Source: Nitrospirillum viridazoti CBAmc
GTDB lineage: Bacteria; Pseudomonadota; Alphaproteobacteria; Azospirillales; Azospirillaceae
Direction of reading: 5' to 3'
Assembly (NCBI RefSeq): GCF_000730165.1
Contig: NZ_CP022110.1
Span: 124,001 to 188,000 of the forward strand
DNA: 64,000 nucleotides
The notes under the pieces were generated by a model. It made no database searches and was not told the origin of the DNA. It was given only the letters and a program-made list of their open reading frames with translations. Shown in pieces: positions 33,534 through 44,819 of the stretch. The position numbers were made by a program, and so were the translations under genes. The number at the start of each line of letters is the position of its first letter. Within the stretch, counting starts at the first letter, position 1.

Positions 33534-36002
33534 ATGAAGACGCAGGGGCAGCCCGCGCGGGGCGCCACACCGAAATCCATGCTGAATTACCGGGGTCTGG
33601 CGCTGGTCCTGGGCCTCGGCGCCGCCGCCTCGGCCCTGACCACGCCGGCCCTCGCGGCCGACAGGGATGTTACCGCCGCCATGGTGGTGGACCAGTCGAA
33701 CAAGACCCAGGAACAGACCCTGGTGCTGGAGCCCTATGGCCCCAACATCATCCGCGTCACCCTCAGCCTGAAAAAGGATGCGGCCCTGGCCGGCCCCGGC
33801 TACGGCATCATTCCCGGCGCCAACCCCGCCGGCTGGACGCAAGGCCAGGATGAGCGCGGCGACACCGTGCTGAAGTCCGGCCAGATGTCGGCCACCATCG
33901 TCGGCTGGCACCCGCCGCCGCACGCCGTGCCGCCGCAGCAGACCGCCGTGGATATCAGCCGCTATTTCGGCGGCACCACCAACGGCGCCCACATCCTGTT
34001 CAAGGACGCGGCGGGCAAGACCATCCTGGACTTCACCGGCTGGTCCATGGGCATCCCCAACTTCAAGGACGGCAACAGCCAGTTGCTGCACGACCGCCGG
34101 CCCACCGATGACCAATTCTACACCGTGAACGGCACCTTCGCCTCCCCGGCGGATGAGCATTACTACGGGCTGGGCCAGAACCAGGAGGGCTTCCTGGACC
34201 ATCGCGGCCACGTGGTGCGCTGCTGGAATGACTACAACGCCTCGGGCGGGCAGAGCACCTGCGTGCCCTTCATGATCACCAACTACGGCTACGGCCTGCT
34301 GTGGGACAACCCGTCCAAGACGACGATCGAGCCGGGCTTCAACGAGGTCACGCGCTGGACGTCCGAGGTGGGCGACCGCGTCTCCTTCTTCGTCATCTCC
34401 GGCAAGACGCCGGACGAGATCTACGCCGGCTACCGCCAGCTGACCGGCGCCACCCCCATGCTGCCCAAGTCGGCCTACGGCTACATCCAGTCCAAGCAGC
34501 GCTACCGCTCGCAGCAGGAAGTGCTGGACGTGGCCAAGGGCTATCGTGAGCGGCACATCCCGGCCGACGTGCTGGTGGTCGACTGGTTCTACTACACCAT
34601 CATGGGGCAGTTCGATTTCGTGCCGGAGCTGTGGCCCAACCCCAAGGCGATGAACAAGCAGCTGCACGACATGGGTTTCGAAACCATGATCAGCGTGTGG
34701 CCGCGCTTCACGTCCGATGGCCGCTATTATGACTTGCTGAAGAAGAACGGCTGGTTCCTGAGCCAGGCGGACGGCACGCCCACCAATGGCCTGCCCTATG
34801 ACAAGGCCGGGTCGGACATCGACACCACCAACCCCGACGCCGCCAAGTGGTACTGGAACACCATCCGCGACAACATTCTGAGCCAGGGCTTCGACAGCCT
34901 GTGGTCGGATGAGACGGAACCGGATTTGCCGCCCAACGGCAGCTACTACCACATCGGTCCGGGCACGAAGTACTTCAACGTCTACCCGCTGTTCCACACC
35001 AGCGCGCTGTATGACGGCTTCCGCCGCGACTTCAAGGACAAGCGCACCGTCATCCTGTCGCGCGACGCCTATCTGGGCGTGCAGCGCAACGGCGCCATCG
35101 TCTGGTCGTCCGACATCACCCCCACCTGGGACGCGTTCAAGCGCCAGGTGCCCACCGGCCTGGACTTCGCCGCGTCTGGCATCACCTACTGGAGCAACGA
35201 CACCGGCGGCTGGCAGTACCTGCCGGAGGAGCACAAGCCCGCCAAGGCGCCGCTGCTGGACCCGACGCCGGCGCGCGGCGTGGTCGGCGGCTATGACGAC
35301 TATCCCGAGCTGTACACCCGCTGGTTCCAGTACGCGACCTTCCTGCCGGTGCTGCGCACCCACGGCAGCCGCCCGGCCAACGAGATCTGGTCCTACGGGC
35401 CCGACGCCCAGGCCATTTTGGAAAAGTACGTGAAGCTGCGGTACCAGCTGATCCCGTACATCTATTCCCTGGGCTACAAGACCTATAAGACGGGCGCGCC
35501 CTTCCTGCGGGCCCTGCCGCTGGACTTCCCCAACGACCCGGCCGTGACCGACATGCGGGACGAATACATGTTCGGCCCCGCCCTGCTGGTGGCCCCGGTG
35601 ACGGAGCAGGGGGCGACGACCAAGCAGGTGTACTTGCCGGCAGGCAGCGACTGGTACGACTTCTGGACGGACAAGCGCTACACCGGCGGCCAGACGGTGA
35701 CGGTGGCCGCCCCCATCGACCGCATCCCGGTGTTCGTGAAGGCCGGGTCCATCCTGCCCTTGGGCTCCCCCATCGAGAACACGCACCAGAAGCAGACCAT
35801 CGCGAAGGTGAAGGTCTATCCGGGCGCCGACGGCCGCTTCACCCTGTTCCAGGACGACGGCTTCACCTACGCCTACGAGCAGGGCGGCGGCAACGTCACC
35901 GAACTCAGCTGGTCAGAGGCCAGCCACAGCCTGGGCCATACCGGCGCCAAGGGCTGGAGCGAGCCTGACGCCAAGGTGGTGGAGGTGGTGCAGGCCAAGT
36001 AA
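33534..36002 (+). CDS. Exported GH31 glycoside hydrolase (alpha-xylosidase/alpha-glucosidase type)
   Basis: 822 residues. A signal peptide (residues about 10-42, GLALVLGLGAAASALTTPALA) is followed by a beta-sandwich and a (beta/alpha)8 barrel. The catalytic nucleophile motif is DSLWSDETEPD near residue 460; the acid/base region is GAIVWSSDITPTWD near residue 520, and LDFAASGITYWSNDTGGW follows. The C-terminal beta domains are intact. The substrate (xylosyl or glucosyl) is not certain. It is a single-gene unit without a TonB receptor, preceded by a LacI-type operator, and start ATG 33534 has AGGGGGA upstream. Confidence 0.92.
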   Translation: MKTQGQPARGATPKSMLNYRGLALVLGLGAAASALTTPALAADRDVTAAMVVDQSNKTQEQTLVLEPYGPNIIRVTLSLKKDAALAGPGYGIIPGANPAGWTQGQDERGDTVLKSGQMSATIVGWHPPPHAVPPQQTAVDISRYFGGTTNGAHILFKDAAGKTILDFTGWSMGIPNFKDGNSQLLHDRRPTDDQFYTVNGTFASPADEHYYGLGQNQEGFLDHRGHVVRCWNDYNASGGQSTCVPFMITNYGYGLLWDNPSKTTIEPGFNEVTRWTSEVGDRVSFFVISGKTPDEIYAGYRQLTGATPMLPKSAYGYIQSKQRYRSQQEVLDVAKGYRERHIPADVLVVDWFYYTIMGQFDFVPELWPNPKAMNKQLHDMGFETMISVWPRFTSDGRYYDLLKKNGWFLSQADGTPTNGLPYDKAGSDIDTTNPDAAKWYWNTIRDNILSQGFDSLWSDETEPDLPPNGSYYHIGPGTKYFNVYPLFHTSALYDGFRRDFKDKRTVILSRDAYLGVQRNGAIVWSSDITPTWDAFKRQVPTGLDFAASGITYWSNDTGGWQYLPEEHKPAKAPLLDPTPARGVVGGYDDYPELYTRWFQYATFLPVLRTHGSRPANEIWSYGPDAQAILEKYVKLRYQLIPYIYSLGYKTYKTGAPFLRALPLDFPNDPAVTDMRDEYMFGPALLVAPVTEQGATTKQVYLPAGSDWYDFWTDKRYTGGQTVTVAAPIDRIPVFVKAGSILPLGSPIENTHQKQTIAKVKVYPGADGRFTLFQDDGFTYAYEQGGGNVTELSWSEASHSLGHTGAKGWSEPDAKVVEVVQAK

Positions 36003-36020
36003 GGCCGGCATCTAATACGT

Positions 36021-36052
36021 GCGGCAGTTGATCGTGACCGATCAGCTGCCGC
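36021..36052 (+). terminator. Hairpin after the GH31 gene
   Basis: GCGGCAGTTGATC pairs with GATCAGCTGCCGC (one G-U pair) around GTGACC, 18 bases after the stop. It lacks a T-tract. Confidence 0.5.
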
Positions 36053-36112
36053 CCCTCAGGCGCCGGGCGCGTCCGCGGGCTTGTGTCTTCCATAATCTGC
36101 GTAAAATGCGCT

Positions 36113-36144
36113 GTCACGAGCTGGGGCATGCCCCAGCTCGTGAC
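36113..36144. repeat. 32-bp perfect palindrome
   Basis: Two 16-base arms (GTCACGAGCTGGGGCA and its complement) with no spacer, upstream of the IS110 transposase. It is a likely RNA hairpin of the element or its insertion target. Confidence 0.7.
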
Positions 36145-36272
36145 CCGTCCGGAAGACCGCTCCGCTTTTCGGTAGTTCGCGCTCCGTAGCCAAGCAAGGC
36201 TCTCCGAACGGCCCCTTCATTGACCCGAACAGTTGCCTGGGGTTGCCGCCCCGTACGTGCAAGGATGGGAGC

Positions 36273-37208
36273 ATGAAGATGGCGCAGAACGACTCTATCA
36301 TCGCCCTGGATGTCAGCAAGGCCCGCCTGGACGGCTTCGATGCCGCGACGGGAGAGACCTTTCAAATCGATAACACCAAAGCCGGATATGCCACCCTCCT
36401 GCAACGGTGCCGGAAGCGGGCTGTACAGGTCGTTGTGGAGGCCAGCGGCGGCTATGAGCGACTTGTCATGAAGGCTTTATGGAAGGCCAATATTCCCGTC
36501 CGTATCGTCGATCCCCGCCGGGTTCGGCATTTCGCACGAGCCAGTGGGCGCTGGGCCAAGAATGACCGCCTCGATGCCCGAATGATCACCGCCTTCGCGC
36601 AGGCAATTGAAGGCGAGCCATACCAGGCGGACCCACATCGGGAGAAACTGGCGGAACTGGCCACGCGACGGCGTCAGCTCACCAACATGCAGACCATGGT
36701 CCGCAACCAGGCTCAGCTTCTGGAGGACCTGGAGTTGGCCCGTCTGAGCAAACGCCACCTGAACATCCTGGCCCTTCAGATCGCCCGCATCGAAAAGCGT
36801 ATCGCTGACCTCATCGCCCAGCATGAAACCTTCAGGACCAACAACGCCAGGCTCCAGTCCATCCCCGGCGTCGGTCCGGCCTGCTCAACCGTCCTGTTGG
36901 CCTACATGCCCGAACTGGGCGCCATCACACGACACCAGGCCGCCGCATTGGTCGGCGTCGCTCCCATGGATAACCAGAGCGGCAAACGCGACAGGCCCAG
37001 GAGCATTTACGGCGGAAGATCAGAGGTCCGATCCGTCCTCTATATGGCCGCCCTCGTCGCCAGCAAGCACAACCACACCCTCAAAGACTTCTATCGGAGG
37101 CTGATCAACGCCGGCAAAAAGCCCAAAGCCGCCCTCGTCGCTGTCATGCGTAAGCTCATTATCCTCGCCAACGCACTCATTCGAGACCAGAGGGCATACG
37201 CACCTTAA
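36273..37208 (+). CDS. IS110-family transposase
   Basis: 311 residues. The N-terminal DEDD RuvC-like domain shows ALDVSKARLDGF (first Asp), VVVEASGGYE (Glu) and KNDRLDARMITAFAQ (Asp pair). The C-terminal Tnp20 domain has LQSIPGVGPACSTVLLAYMPELG and LVGVAPMDNQSGKRDRPRSI with the serine expected in this region. Start ATG 36273 is preferred over an upstream one at 36243. The gene looks intact. Confidence 0.93.
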   Translation: MKMAQNDSIIALDVSKARLDGFDAATGETFQIDNTKAGYATLLQRCRKRAVQVVVEASGGYERLVMKALWKANIPVRIVDPRRVRHFARASGRWAKNDRLDARMITAFAQAIEGEPYQADPHREKLAELATRRRQLTNMQTMVRNQAQLLEDLELARLSKRHLNILALQIARIEKRIADLIAQHETFRTNNARLQSIPGVGPACSTVLLAYMPELGAITRHQAAALVGVAPMDNQSGKRDRPRSIYGGRSEVRSVLYMAALVASKHNHTLKDFYRRLINAGKKPKAALVAVMRKLIILANALIRDQRAYAP

Positions 37209-37268
37209 AGACAGTTGCTTGGCTTCTCCTCGCCTTTCAGTCCACTGCGTTCCCCGAAAGGCTCCGGC

Positions 37269-37305
37269 GGCCCCGGTCGGGGCCTAGGCCCGAGGCGTGG
37301 CCTCG
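37269..37305 (-). terminator. Double hairpin downstream of marC
   Basis: GGCCCCG/CGGGGCC (37269-37284) and CCGAGGC/GCCTCGG (37289-37305) are two adjacent stems between the IS110 gene and marC, on the 3' side of marC. No T-tract follows, so termination is tentative. Confidence 0.4.
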
Positions 37306-37353
37306 GACCGGCATTCTCTCGGTAGTGTGCGCCATGGCGGCGGTGAGGGGAAG

Positions 37354-38019
37354 TCAGCCGCCGCCGGCCAGGCCGGGGAACAGGTTGCGCAGGCCGGCGG
37401 CGATGGTTTCCACCGCGACCGAGGCCAGCAGCAGGCCGAACAGGCGGCTCATGATGTTCAGGCCGATCTGGCCCAGGCGGTTGCCGATGGGGCCGGCCAG
37501 GCGCAGGGATCCCCACAGCAACAGGCAGACAAAGACGATGCAGCCGATGATCAGGCCGCCATGGATGGGGCCGTGGCCCTTCTGCATCTGGATGATGACG
37601 GCGGTGATGGCGCCGGGGCCGGCCAGCAGGGGCAGGCCCAGCGGCACCACGCCGATGGCGCTGCGCCCCTCCGCCTCGCTGGCCTCGCCCTCCGTCTGCT
37701 TCATGGCCGAGACGTTGGCGTTCAGCATGGACAGGGCGATCAGCAGCAGCACCAGGCCGCCACCCACGCGGAAGCTGTCCAGGCTGGTGCCCAGCAGGCG
37801 CAGCACCAGGTCCCCCACCAGGGCCGATACGATCAGGACGGTGGCAACAGTCAGCACCGCCTGGCGGGCGATGATGTTGCGTTCCCGCTGGCTGCGGCCC
37901 TCGGTCAGCCCGAGGAAGATGGGGATGGCGGCGAAAGGGGTCAGAATGGCGAACAGCGCGATGACGAACTTGCTGTATTCCTGCCACGACGCCACGAACG
38001 ATGAAAAATCCAAGGCCAC
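37354..38019 (-). CDS. MarC family integral membrane protein
   Basis: 221 residues with six hydrophobic segments and the family pattern LFAILTPFAAIPIFLGLTEG, IVSALVGDLVLRLLG, SFRVGGGLVLLLIALSML and PLGLPLLAGPGAITAVI. MarC proteins are inner-membrane proteins of unresolved function, and the original link to antibiotic resistance has not held. It is a single-gene unit. Confidence 0.92.
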   Translation of the reverse strand: MALDFSSFVASWQEYSKFVIALFAILTPFAAIPIFLGLTEGRSQRERNIIARQAVLTVATVLIVSALVGDLVLRLLGTSLDSFRVGGGLVLLLIALSMLNANVSAMKQTEGEASEAEGRSAIGVVPLGLPLLAGPGAITAVIIQMQKGHGPIHGGLIIGCIVFVCLLLWGSLRLAGPIGNRLGQIGLNIMSRLFGLLLASVAVETIAAGLRNLFPGLAGGG

Positions 38020-38106
38020 CCCCGCACCATGCCCGCGCCCAGTCGCGGGTTCGAGGCAGAGTAGCGTTGGCGGTGGCGGCGCTTCAACCGCTCAGCGTGC
38101 GGTTCC

Positions 38107-39117
38107 TTAACGGAAAAACGCCGCCACGATCTCCAGCGCCGCGTCCACGGCCGCCGCATCCACATCCAGGTGGGTGACCCAGCGCTGCATGCCATAGGTG
38201 CTGGTGACGGCGACGCCGTGGGCCTTCAGGTGGGCATTGAAGGCATCGGCCACGTCGGACGCCACGGCCACGAACAGGATGTTGGTGTCGGGCGGGGTGA
38301 CGGTCAGGGCGGGGAAGGCCGAGAGACCCTCTGCCAGGCGGCGGGCGTTGGCGTGGTCATCGGCCAGCCGGCCGACGTTGTGCTCCAGCGCGTACAGGCC
38401 GGCGGCGGCCAGGATGCCCACCTGGCGCAGGCCGCCGCCCAGCATCTTGCGGATGCGCCGGGCGCGCGTGATGAGGTCGGCCTCGCCCACCAGCACGCTG
38501 CCCACCGGCGCGCCCAGGCCCTTGGACAGGCAGACGGACACGGTGTCGAAGCCCGCCGCCACCTCGGCCGCCGGCACACCCAGGGCTGTCGCGGCGTTGA
38601 ACACGCGGGCACCATCCAGGTGGGTGGCCAGGCCGTGGCGGCGGGCCAGATCGACGGCATCCCTCATATAGGACAGGGGCAGGGCGCGGCCGCCCAGCGT
38701 GTTCTCCAGCGCCAGCAGGCGGGTGCGGGCGAAGTGCGGGTCGTCCGGCTTGATGGCGGCCTGGATGTCGGCCAGGGCCAGGGTGCCGTCGGCCAGGTGG
38801 GCGATGGGCTGCGGCTGGATGCTGCCCAACACGGCGGCCCCGCCCGCCTCCCAGCGGTAGCAATGGGCCATCTGGCCCACGATGTACTCATCGCCCCGGC
38901 CGCAATGGGCCATCAGCGCCGCCAGGTTGGACTGCGTGCCCGACGGTAGGAACAGGCCCGCCGCCTTGCCCAGCATCGCCGCCGCCGTCTCCTCCAGCCG
39001 CTTCACCGTCGGATCGTCGCCAAACACGTCGTCGCCGACCTCCGCATTCGCCATGGCTTGACGCATGGCGGGGCTGGGACGAGTGACGGTGTCGCTGCGG
39101 AAGTCGTAGCGGATCAT
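38107..39117 (-). CDS. ltaE: Low-specificity L-threonine aldolase
   Basis: 336 residues, PLP-dependent fold type I. It starts MIRYDFRSDTVTRPSPAMRQ, the family signature, and has LFLPSGTQSNLAALMAHC, TRLLALENTLGGRALPL and the Schiff-base Lys in SVCLSKGLGAPVGS near residue 200. It cleaves L-threonine/allo-threonine to glycine and acetaldehyde. AAGGA lies upstream of the ATG at 39117, preferred to an in-frame ATG at 39138. Confidence 0.93.
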   Translation of the reverse strand: MIRYDFRSDTVTRPSPAMRQAMANAEVGDDVFGDDPTVKRLEETAAAMLGKAAGLFLPSGTQSNLAALMAHCGRGDEYIVGQMAHCYRWEAGGAAVLGSIQPQPIAHLADGTLALADIQAAIKPDDPHFARTRLLALENTLGGRALPLSYMRDAVDLARRHGLATHLDGARVFNAATALGVPAAEVAAGFDTVSVCLSKGLGAPVGSVLVGEADLITRARRIRKMLGGGLRQVGILAAAGLYALEHNVGRLADDHANARRLAEGLSAFPALTVTPPDTNILFVAVASDVADAFNAHLKAHGVAVTSTYGMQRWVTHLDVDAAAVDAALEIVAAFFR

Positions 39118-39148
39118 GAGAGGCGTTCCTTTGGGCAAGATCGACTTA

Positions 39149-39448
39149 TCAAGACAAACGATGCAGCGGCAGATTCATGCGTTGGTGGAGGACGCGCATT
39201 ATATGGGTCGTGCCAGCGCGATGACGATAAATGACAAGATGTTGTTCAACTAACAAAGTGCGATAGCCACGACCCAAGTCGTCACGTGCCCGGCTTCCAA
39301 GCATCCTCGGATTCTCATCGAGCCGTTGAAATGCCTTGGCAAAAGCGCGCGTATAGACGTCCGCCTGGGCATCACCCCATCGGTCAGCCGTATACTCGGC
39401 AATATCCAGTAAGTCGGCGTCCGCCCGGCGCGTGAGACGGATCGTCAT
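39149..39448 (-). CDS. ParE/RelE-family toxin
   Basis: 99 residues with the ParE pattern RLTRRADADLLDIAEYTADRWG, YTRAFAKAFQRLDENPRMLGS and VEQHLVIYRHRAGTTHIMRVLHQRMN. It is the toxin partner of the gene upstream (stop 23 bases before this start). ParE-type members usually poison gyrase; target here is inferred only. Confidence 0.88.
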   Translation of the reverse strand: MTIRLTRRADADLLDIAEYTADRWGDAQADVYTRAFAKAFQRLDENPRMLGSRARDDLGRGYRTLLVEQHLVIYRHRAGTTHIMRVLHQRMNLPLHRLS

Positions 39449-39471
39449 AGAAGGTAACGCCCTCTGAGCGA

Positions 39472-39726
39472 TTAGCCGTTATTGCGCCGACGGGCCCGGG
39501 CGATGCCCTCGGCGAAAATTTCTTCCACGGTGCGGGTCGAAAAGAGGCCAGCATCTGCCTCATCCGCGCCAAGCTTAACGGCGGCCCGCAACGCTTCCAT
39601 CTCCAGCTGCTCCAGCCGGGCGGCCAAGGCGGCGTCGAGGACCGTATCAATGTCCTGGCCGGTTAGCGCCTGCAGGCGGGCCAACCGTTCGGCGGTGCTG
39701 TCCTGGATGTCGATGCGCTGGGTCAT
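39472..39726 (-). CDS. Ribbon-helix-helix-type antitoxin (ParD-like)
   Basis: 84 residues. The N-terminal TQRIDIQDSTAERLARLQAL with DIDTVLDAALAARLEQLEME gives a beta-strand and two helices, as in RHH antitoxins; the C-terminal helix (FSTRTVEEIFAEGIARARR) is the probable toxin-binding part. It precedes the ParE gene as usual for antitoxins. Confidence 0.8.
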   Translation of the reverse strand: MTQRIDIQDSTAERLARLQALTGQDIDTVLDAALAARLEQLEMEALRAAVKLGADEADAGLFSTRTVEEIFAEGIARARRRNNG

Positions 39727-39783
39727 GCCGAATTATATGCGGGCGGGAACGGCTTTTGTCCATTCCCGCCCTTGACAGGCTTC

Positions 39784-41391
39784 TTACTTGATCCCGTCGC
39801 CCAGCGCCTGGTCGATCAGGGCTTTGGTCTCAGCGACGCCGTACAGGGCGATGAAGCTGCCCATGCGGGGGCCGGTGCTCTGGCCCAACAGCACCTCATA
39901 GAGGGTCAGGAACCAGGCGCGCAGTTCGGTGAAGGGATGGCGCTTGCCGATCTCATAGACCTCGTTCTGCAAGGCCTCGGCATTGGTCAGCTGGTCGGCC
40001 GGCCACTGGGCCAGGGCCGCGCGCAATTCCTCCAGGGCTGCCCGCTCCACATCGGTGGGGGCGCGGTAGACCTTGGTGGGCTTCACGCGGTCCTGGTAAT
40101 AGGCGACGGCGTAGCCGACCAGCCGGTCCAGGAAGGGGCTGTTGGCCGGGGTGGCGGCCGGGGCGTAGCGGCTGATGAAGCCCCACATCACGTCCGCATT
40201 TTCCGCGTTGGCGGCCCCCGCCAGGTTCAACAGGATGCCGAAGGACAGATTGGTCTTCAGCTGGTCCGCAGCGGTGGCCCACGCCGGCACCTGGCCGTTG
40301 TGGATGTGCCAGGCCGGGTTCTCCAGCGCCTTGGCCGGCTCTTCGCCCTTCAGCTTGTCGACGAAGGTCAGATAGTCGTCGACGGCGCGCGGGATGACGT
40401 CGAAGAACAGCTTCTTGGCCGCCCGCGGCTTCTGGAACATGTAGAGGGCCAGACTTTCCGGCGGGGCATAGCGCAGCCACTCCTCCATCGTCAGGCCGTT
40501 GCCCTTGGACTTGCTGATCTTCTGGCCCTTGTCGTCCAGGAACAGCTCGTAATTGAAGCCCTCGGGCGGCTGGGCGCCCAGGATGCGGCAGATCTTGCCG
40601 GCCAGCTCGACGGAGGGGATCAGGTCCTTGCCCGCCATCTCATAATCGACGCCCAGCGCGAACCAGCGCATGCCCCAGTCGGGCTTCCACTGCAGCTTCA
40701 CATGGCCGCCGGTGACGGGGGTCTCGACCTTCTTGCCGTCCTCATCCTCGAACACCACGGTCCCGGCATCCGGATTGATCTCCAGCATCGGCACCTGCAG
40801 CACGCGGCCGGTGCTGGGGCTGATGGGCAGGAAGGGGCTGTAGGTCGCCCGGCGTTCCTCGCCCAGGGTCGGCAGCATCACGCCCATGATCTCATCATAG
40901 TGGCGCAGCACGGCCAGCAGGGCGTGATCGAATCGGCCGGAGGTGTACCAGTCGGTGCTGCTCTGGAACTCGTACTCGAAGCCGTAGCTGTCGAGGAAGG
41001 CGCGCAGGCGGGCGTTGTTGTGGTGGCCGAAGCTCTCATGCGTGCCGAAGGGGTCCGGCACCTTGGTCAGCGGCTTGCCCAGGTGCTGCGCCACCATCTC
41101 GCGGTTGGGGATGTTGTCCGGAACCTTGCGCAGGCCGTCCATGTCGTCGGAGAAGGCGAACAGGCGGGTGGGCACGCCCGGCGCCAGCCGCTGGAAGGCC
41201 TGGCGCACCATGGTGGTGCGGGCCACCTCGCCGAAGGTGCCGATGTGCGGCAGGCCCGAGGGGCCGTAGCCGGTCTCGAACAGGACGTAGCCTTTGGCCG
41301 GGGCTTTGTCGCCGTAGCGCGCGACCAGTTTGCGCGCCTCCTCAAACGGCCAAGCCTTCGCCTCGCGTGCCAGTTCCTGTTCCGTCGCCAT
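39784..41391 (-). CDS. lysK: Lysyl-tRNA synthetase, class I
   Basis: 535 residues. Class I signature motifs are [16 protein letters not shown] (HIGH-like PHIG, about residues 45-52) and [14 protein letters not shown] (KMSKS-like, about residue 290). Class I LysRS is characteristic of many alphaproteobacteria, replacing the class II enzyme. It charges tRNA-Lys. The GTG at 41400 would add three residues, but ATG 41391 is used. Confidence 0.95.
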   Translation of the reverse strand: MATEQELAREAKAWPFEEARKLVARYGDKAPAKGYVLFETGYGPSGLPHIGTFGEVARTTMVRQAFQRLAPGVPTRLFAFSDDMDGLRKVPDNIPNREMVAQHLGKPLTKVPDPFGTHESFGHHNNARLRAFLDSYGFEYEFQSSTDWYTSGRFDHALLAVLRHYDEIMGVMLPTLGEERRATYSPFLPISPSTGRVLQVPMLEINPDAGTVVFEDEDGKKVETPVTGGHVKLQWKPDWGMRWFALGVDYEMAGKDLIPSVELAGKICRILGAQPPEGFNYELFLDDKGQKISKSKGNGLTMEEWLRYAPPESLALYMFQKPRAAKKLFFDVIPRAVDDYLTFVDKLKGEEPAKALENPAWHIHNGQVPAWATAADQLKTNLSFGILLNLAGAANAENADVMWGFISRYAPAATPANSPFLDRLVGYAVAYYQDRVKPTKVYRAPTDVERAALEELRAALAQWPADQLTNAEALQNEVYEIGKRHPFTELRAWFLTLYEVLLGQSTGPRMGSFIALYGVAETKALIDQALGDGIK

Positions 41392-41441
41392 CGCGGTCAC
41401 TCACGTCAATTCGGATGTGGAAAACGCCCGGCTCCACACCA

Positions 41442-41462
41442 GTGCCGAGTCGGGCTCGGCAC
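41442..41462 (-). terminator. Hairpin between tgt and lysyl-tRNA synthetase genes
   Basis: GTGCCGAG and CTCGGCAC form a perfect 8-bp stem with a 5-base loop, 36 bases after the tgt stop. No T-tract. Confidence 0.35.
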
Positions 41463-41497
41463 CCTAGGCGCTGCCAGGAATACGGTCAATCCAGGGT

Positions 41498-43596
<2,099 letters not shown>

Positions 43597-43706
43597 GGAT
43601 GTGAGGCCCCAGCCCGCAGGCAAGGCGATCGTCACGCAGGAATGCTTATGGGCCGCAGGCGGACCGCCCGGCAACACTCATTCGGCAGCATTCGTTCACA
43701 AGGATC

Positions 43707-43732
43707 GGGGCGGCACCCAATGGAGCCGCCCC
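43707..43732 (-). terminator. Hairpin downstream of rpmB
   Basis: GGGGCGGC (43707-43714) and GCCGCCCC (43725-43732) form a perfect 8-bp stem about 22 bases after the rpmB stop. The T-tract is poor on the minus strand. Confidence 0.5.
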
Positions 43733-43754
43733 ATTCCCGGAAGGCGTGCGATGC

Positions 43755-44051
43755 TTAGGCGGCGGCCTTGTTGGCCAGGACCTTGGCGATGCGGCGCTTC
43801 ACGCGGCGCGCATCCAGCGACAGCTCGCTGTCCTTCATGTCCAGCAGGGCGCTGTCCAGGCCGCCCTTGTGCTCGATCGTGCGGATGCCCTTGGTGGACA
43901 GGCGCAGACGAACCATGGTGCCCAGCGCATCGCTCAGCAGCGAGGTCTCCTGGAGGTTGGGCAGGAAACGCCGGCGGGTCTTGTTGTTGGCATGGCTAAC
44001 ATTGTTGCCGAACTGCAGACCTTTGCCGGTCACATCGCACTTGCGGGCCAT
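43755..44051 (-). CDS. rpmB: 50S ribosomal protein L28
   Basis: 98 residues, starting [20 protein letters not shown] with [15 protein letters not shown], the family signature. It has the C-terminal extension common in alphaproteobacteria and a basic [17 protein letters not shown] end. Start 44051 has AAGGTG upstream; a strong promoter lies 68 bases before it. Confidence 0.97.
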   Translation of the reverse strand: MARKCDVTGKGLQFGNNVSHANNKTRRRFLPNLQETSLLSDALGTMVRLRLSTKGIRTIEHKGGLDSALLDMKDSELSLDARRVKRRIAKVLANKAAA

Positions 44052-44118
44052 TGGAGCACCTTCACGGAATAACAAGAATGACGACCCCGGGCGCACACCG
44101 CTCCGGAGGGAAGCGGCG

Positions 44119-44147
44119 ATATAACCGAAGGGGCGGCGGAGAGTCAA
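44119..44147 (-). promoter_or_regulatory. rpmB promoter
   Basis: On the minus strand, TTGACT (44142-44147) and TTATAT (44119-44124) are separated by exactly 17 bases, 68 bases upstream of the rpmB start. Confidence 0.75.
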
Positions 44148-44322
44148 GGGCGCCCCGGGAAAAACCAGGGGCCAGTCGCCGGCATCCCTGCCATGGCCTG
44201 ACGGAGAATCAGGGTAGAACAGGGCCCGGCGGCCATGGGGCGCTACTGATGACCACTCGGGCACCGGGAGTCAATGCCGTGCCGTTTTTTCTTGGGCGAC
44301 GGACGGGGGCTATTCACGCAAA

Positions 44323-44817
44323 TCAATCCCCCGTCCGGGACATCTCCAGATCAACGCGGTGGGGTTTGCCTTTGTGGATGAACTCCCCCACGAAACTCAG
44401 CCTGTCCTTGGTGCGGGCATAGGTGATGCGCTCGCCGGCATGGGGCCCCACGCCTTCGAACACCACGCTTTGCAGGCTGCACTCGCTGGCGATGAAGGTG
44501 ACGGGCGCCGTCTTGTCCTCCCAGGCGCGGGCCAGGGTGCCGTCGAAATGGCGCAGCCGCAGGGTGACCTTGCCATCGGAGGGCGCCAGGCTCAGCGCCT
44601 CCACGAAATGGGGCGTGCCATCCTTGGCCGTTTCCCACGCGCTGCCGGCGAGGGTGCCGCCGGGCAGCAGGGCCCAGCGCTCCTCGCCCGCGGTGTCGAT
44701 GGCGGTGTTGCTCCAGGCGCCTTGCAGCCAGTGCAGAGCCTCCAGCGTGCAGGTCTCCGCCCGGGCCGGGGCGGACGCCAGCAGGGGCACCAACAGGACG
44801 GCGGCGATGGGGCGCAT
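44323..44817 (-). CDS. DUF6265-like exported protein
   Basis: 164 residues with a signal peptide (residues 1-20, ending SAPARA). The mature protein begins CTLEALHWLQGAWSNT and contains GTLAGSAWETAKDG and RLRHFDGTLARAWED, a lipocalin-like pattern of the DUF6265 type. The start at 44817 sits directly behind the meaB stop with GAGG as ribosome site, so it is translationally linked to meaB. Function unknown. Confidence 0.8.
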   Translation of the reverse strand: MRPIAAVLLVPLLASAPARAETCTLEALHWLQGAWSNTAIDTAGEERWALLPGGTLAGSAWETAKDGTPHFVEALSLAPSDGKVTLRLRHFDGTLARAWEDKTAPVTFIASECSLQSVVFEGVGPHAGERITYARTKDRLSFVGEFIHKGKPHRVDLEMSRTGD

Positions 44818-44819
44818 GG

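Larger units (their letters stand above)
36053..37222 (+). mobile_element. IS110-family element, ends unresolved
   Basis: One DEDD-type transposase gene with about 200 bases of non-coding sequence upstream that holds a long perfect palindrome. In IS110-group elements the 5' non-coding end encodes the bridge RNA. ACAGTTGCCTGG at 36229-36240 and ACAGTTGCTTGG at 37211-37222 are near-identical, but placing the left boundary there would leave too little room for a bridge RNA. Coordinates are therefore approximate. Confidence 0.5.

Noticed and set aside
33279-35786. 835-codon reading frame on the minus strand
   Set aside because: Antisense to the GH31 gene; composition is an artefact of codon-position GC bias.
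36229-37222. ACAGTTGC(C/T)TGG copies at both sides of the IS110 gene as element ends
   Set aside because: They match 11 of 12 bases, but ends there would leave only 32 bases upstream of the transposase, too short for an IS110 bridge RNA. Kept as a possible target relic only.
43597-43706. preQ1 riboswitch before the queuosine precursor transporter
   Set aside because: No preQ1-I-like hairpin plus A-rich tail was found in the leader.
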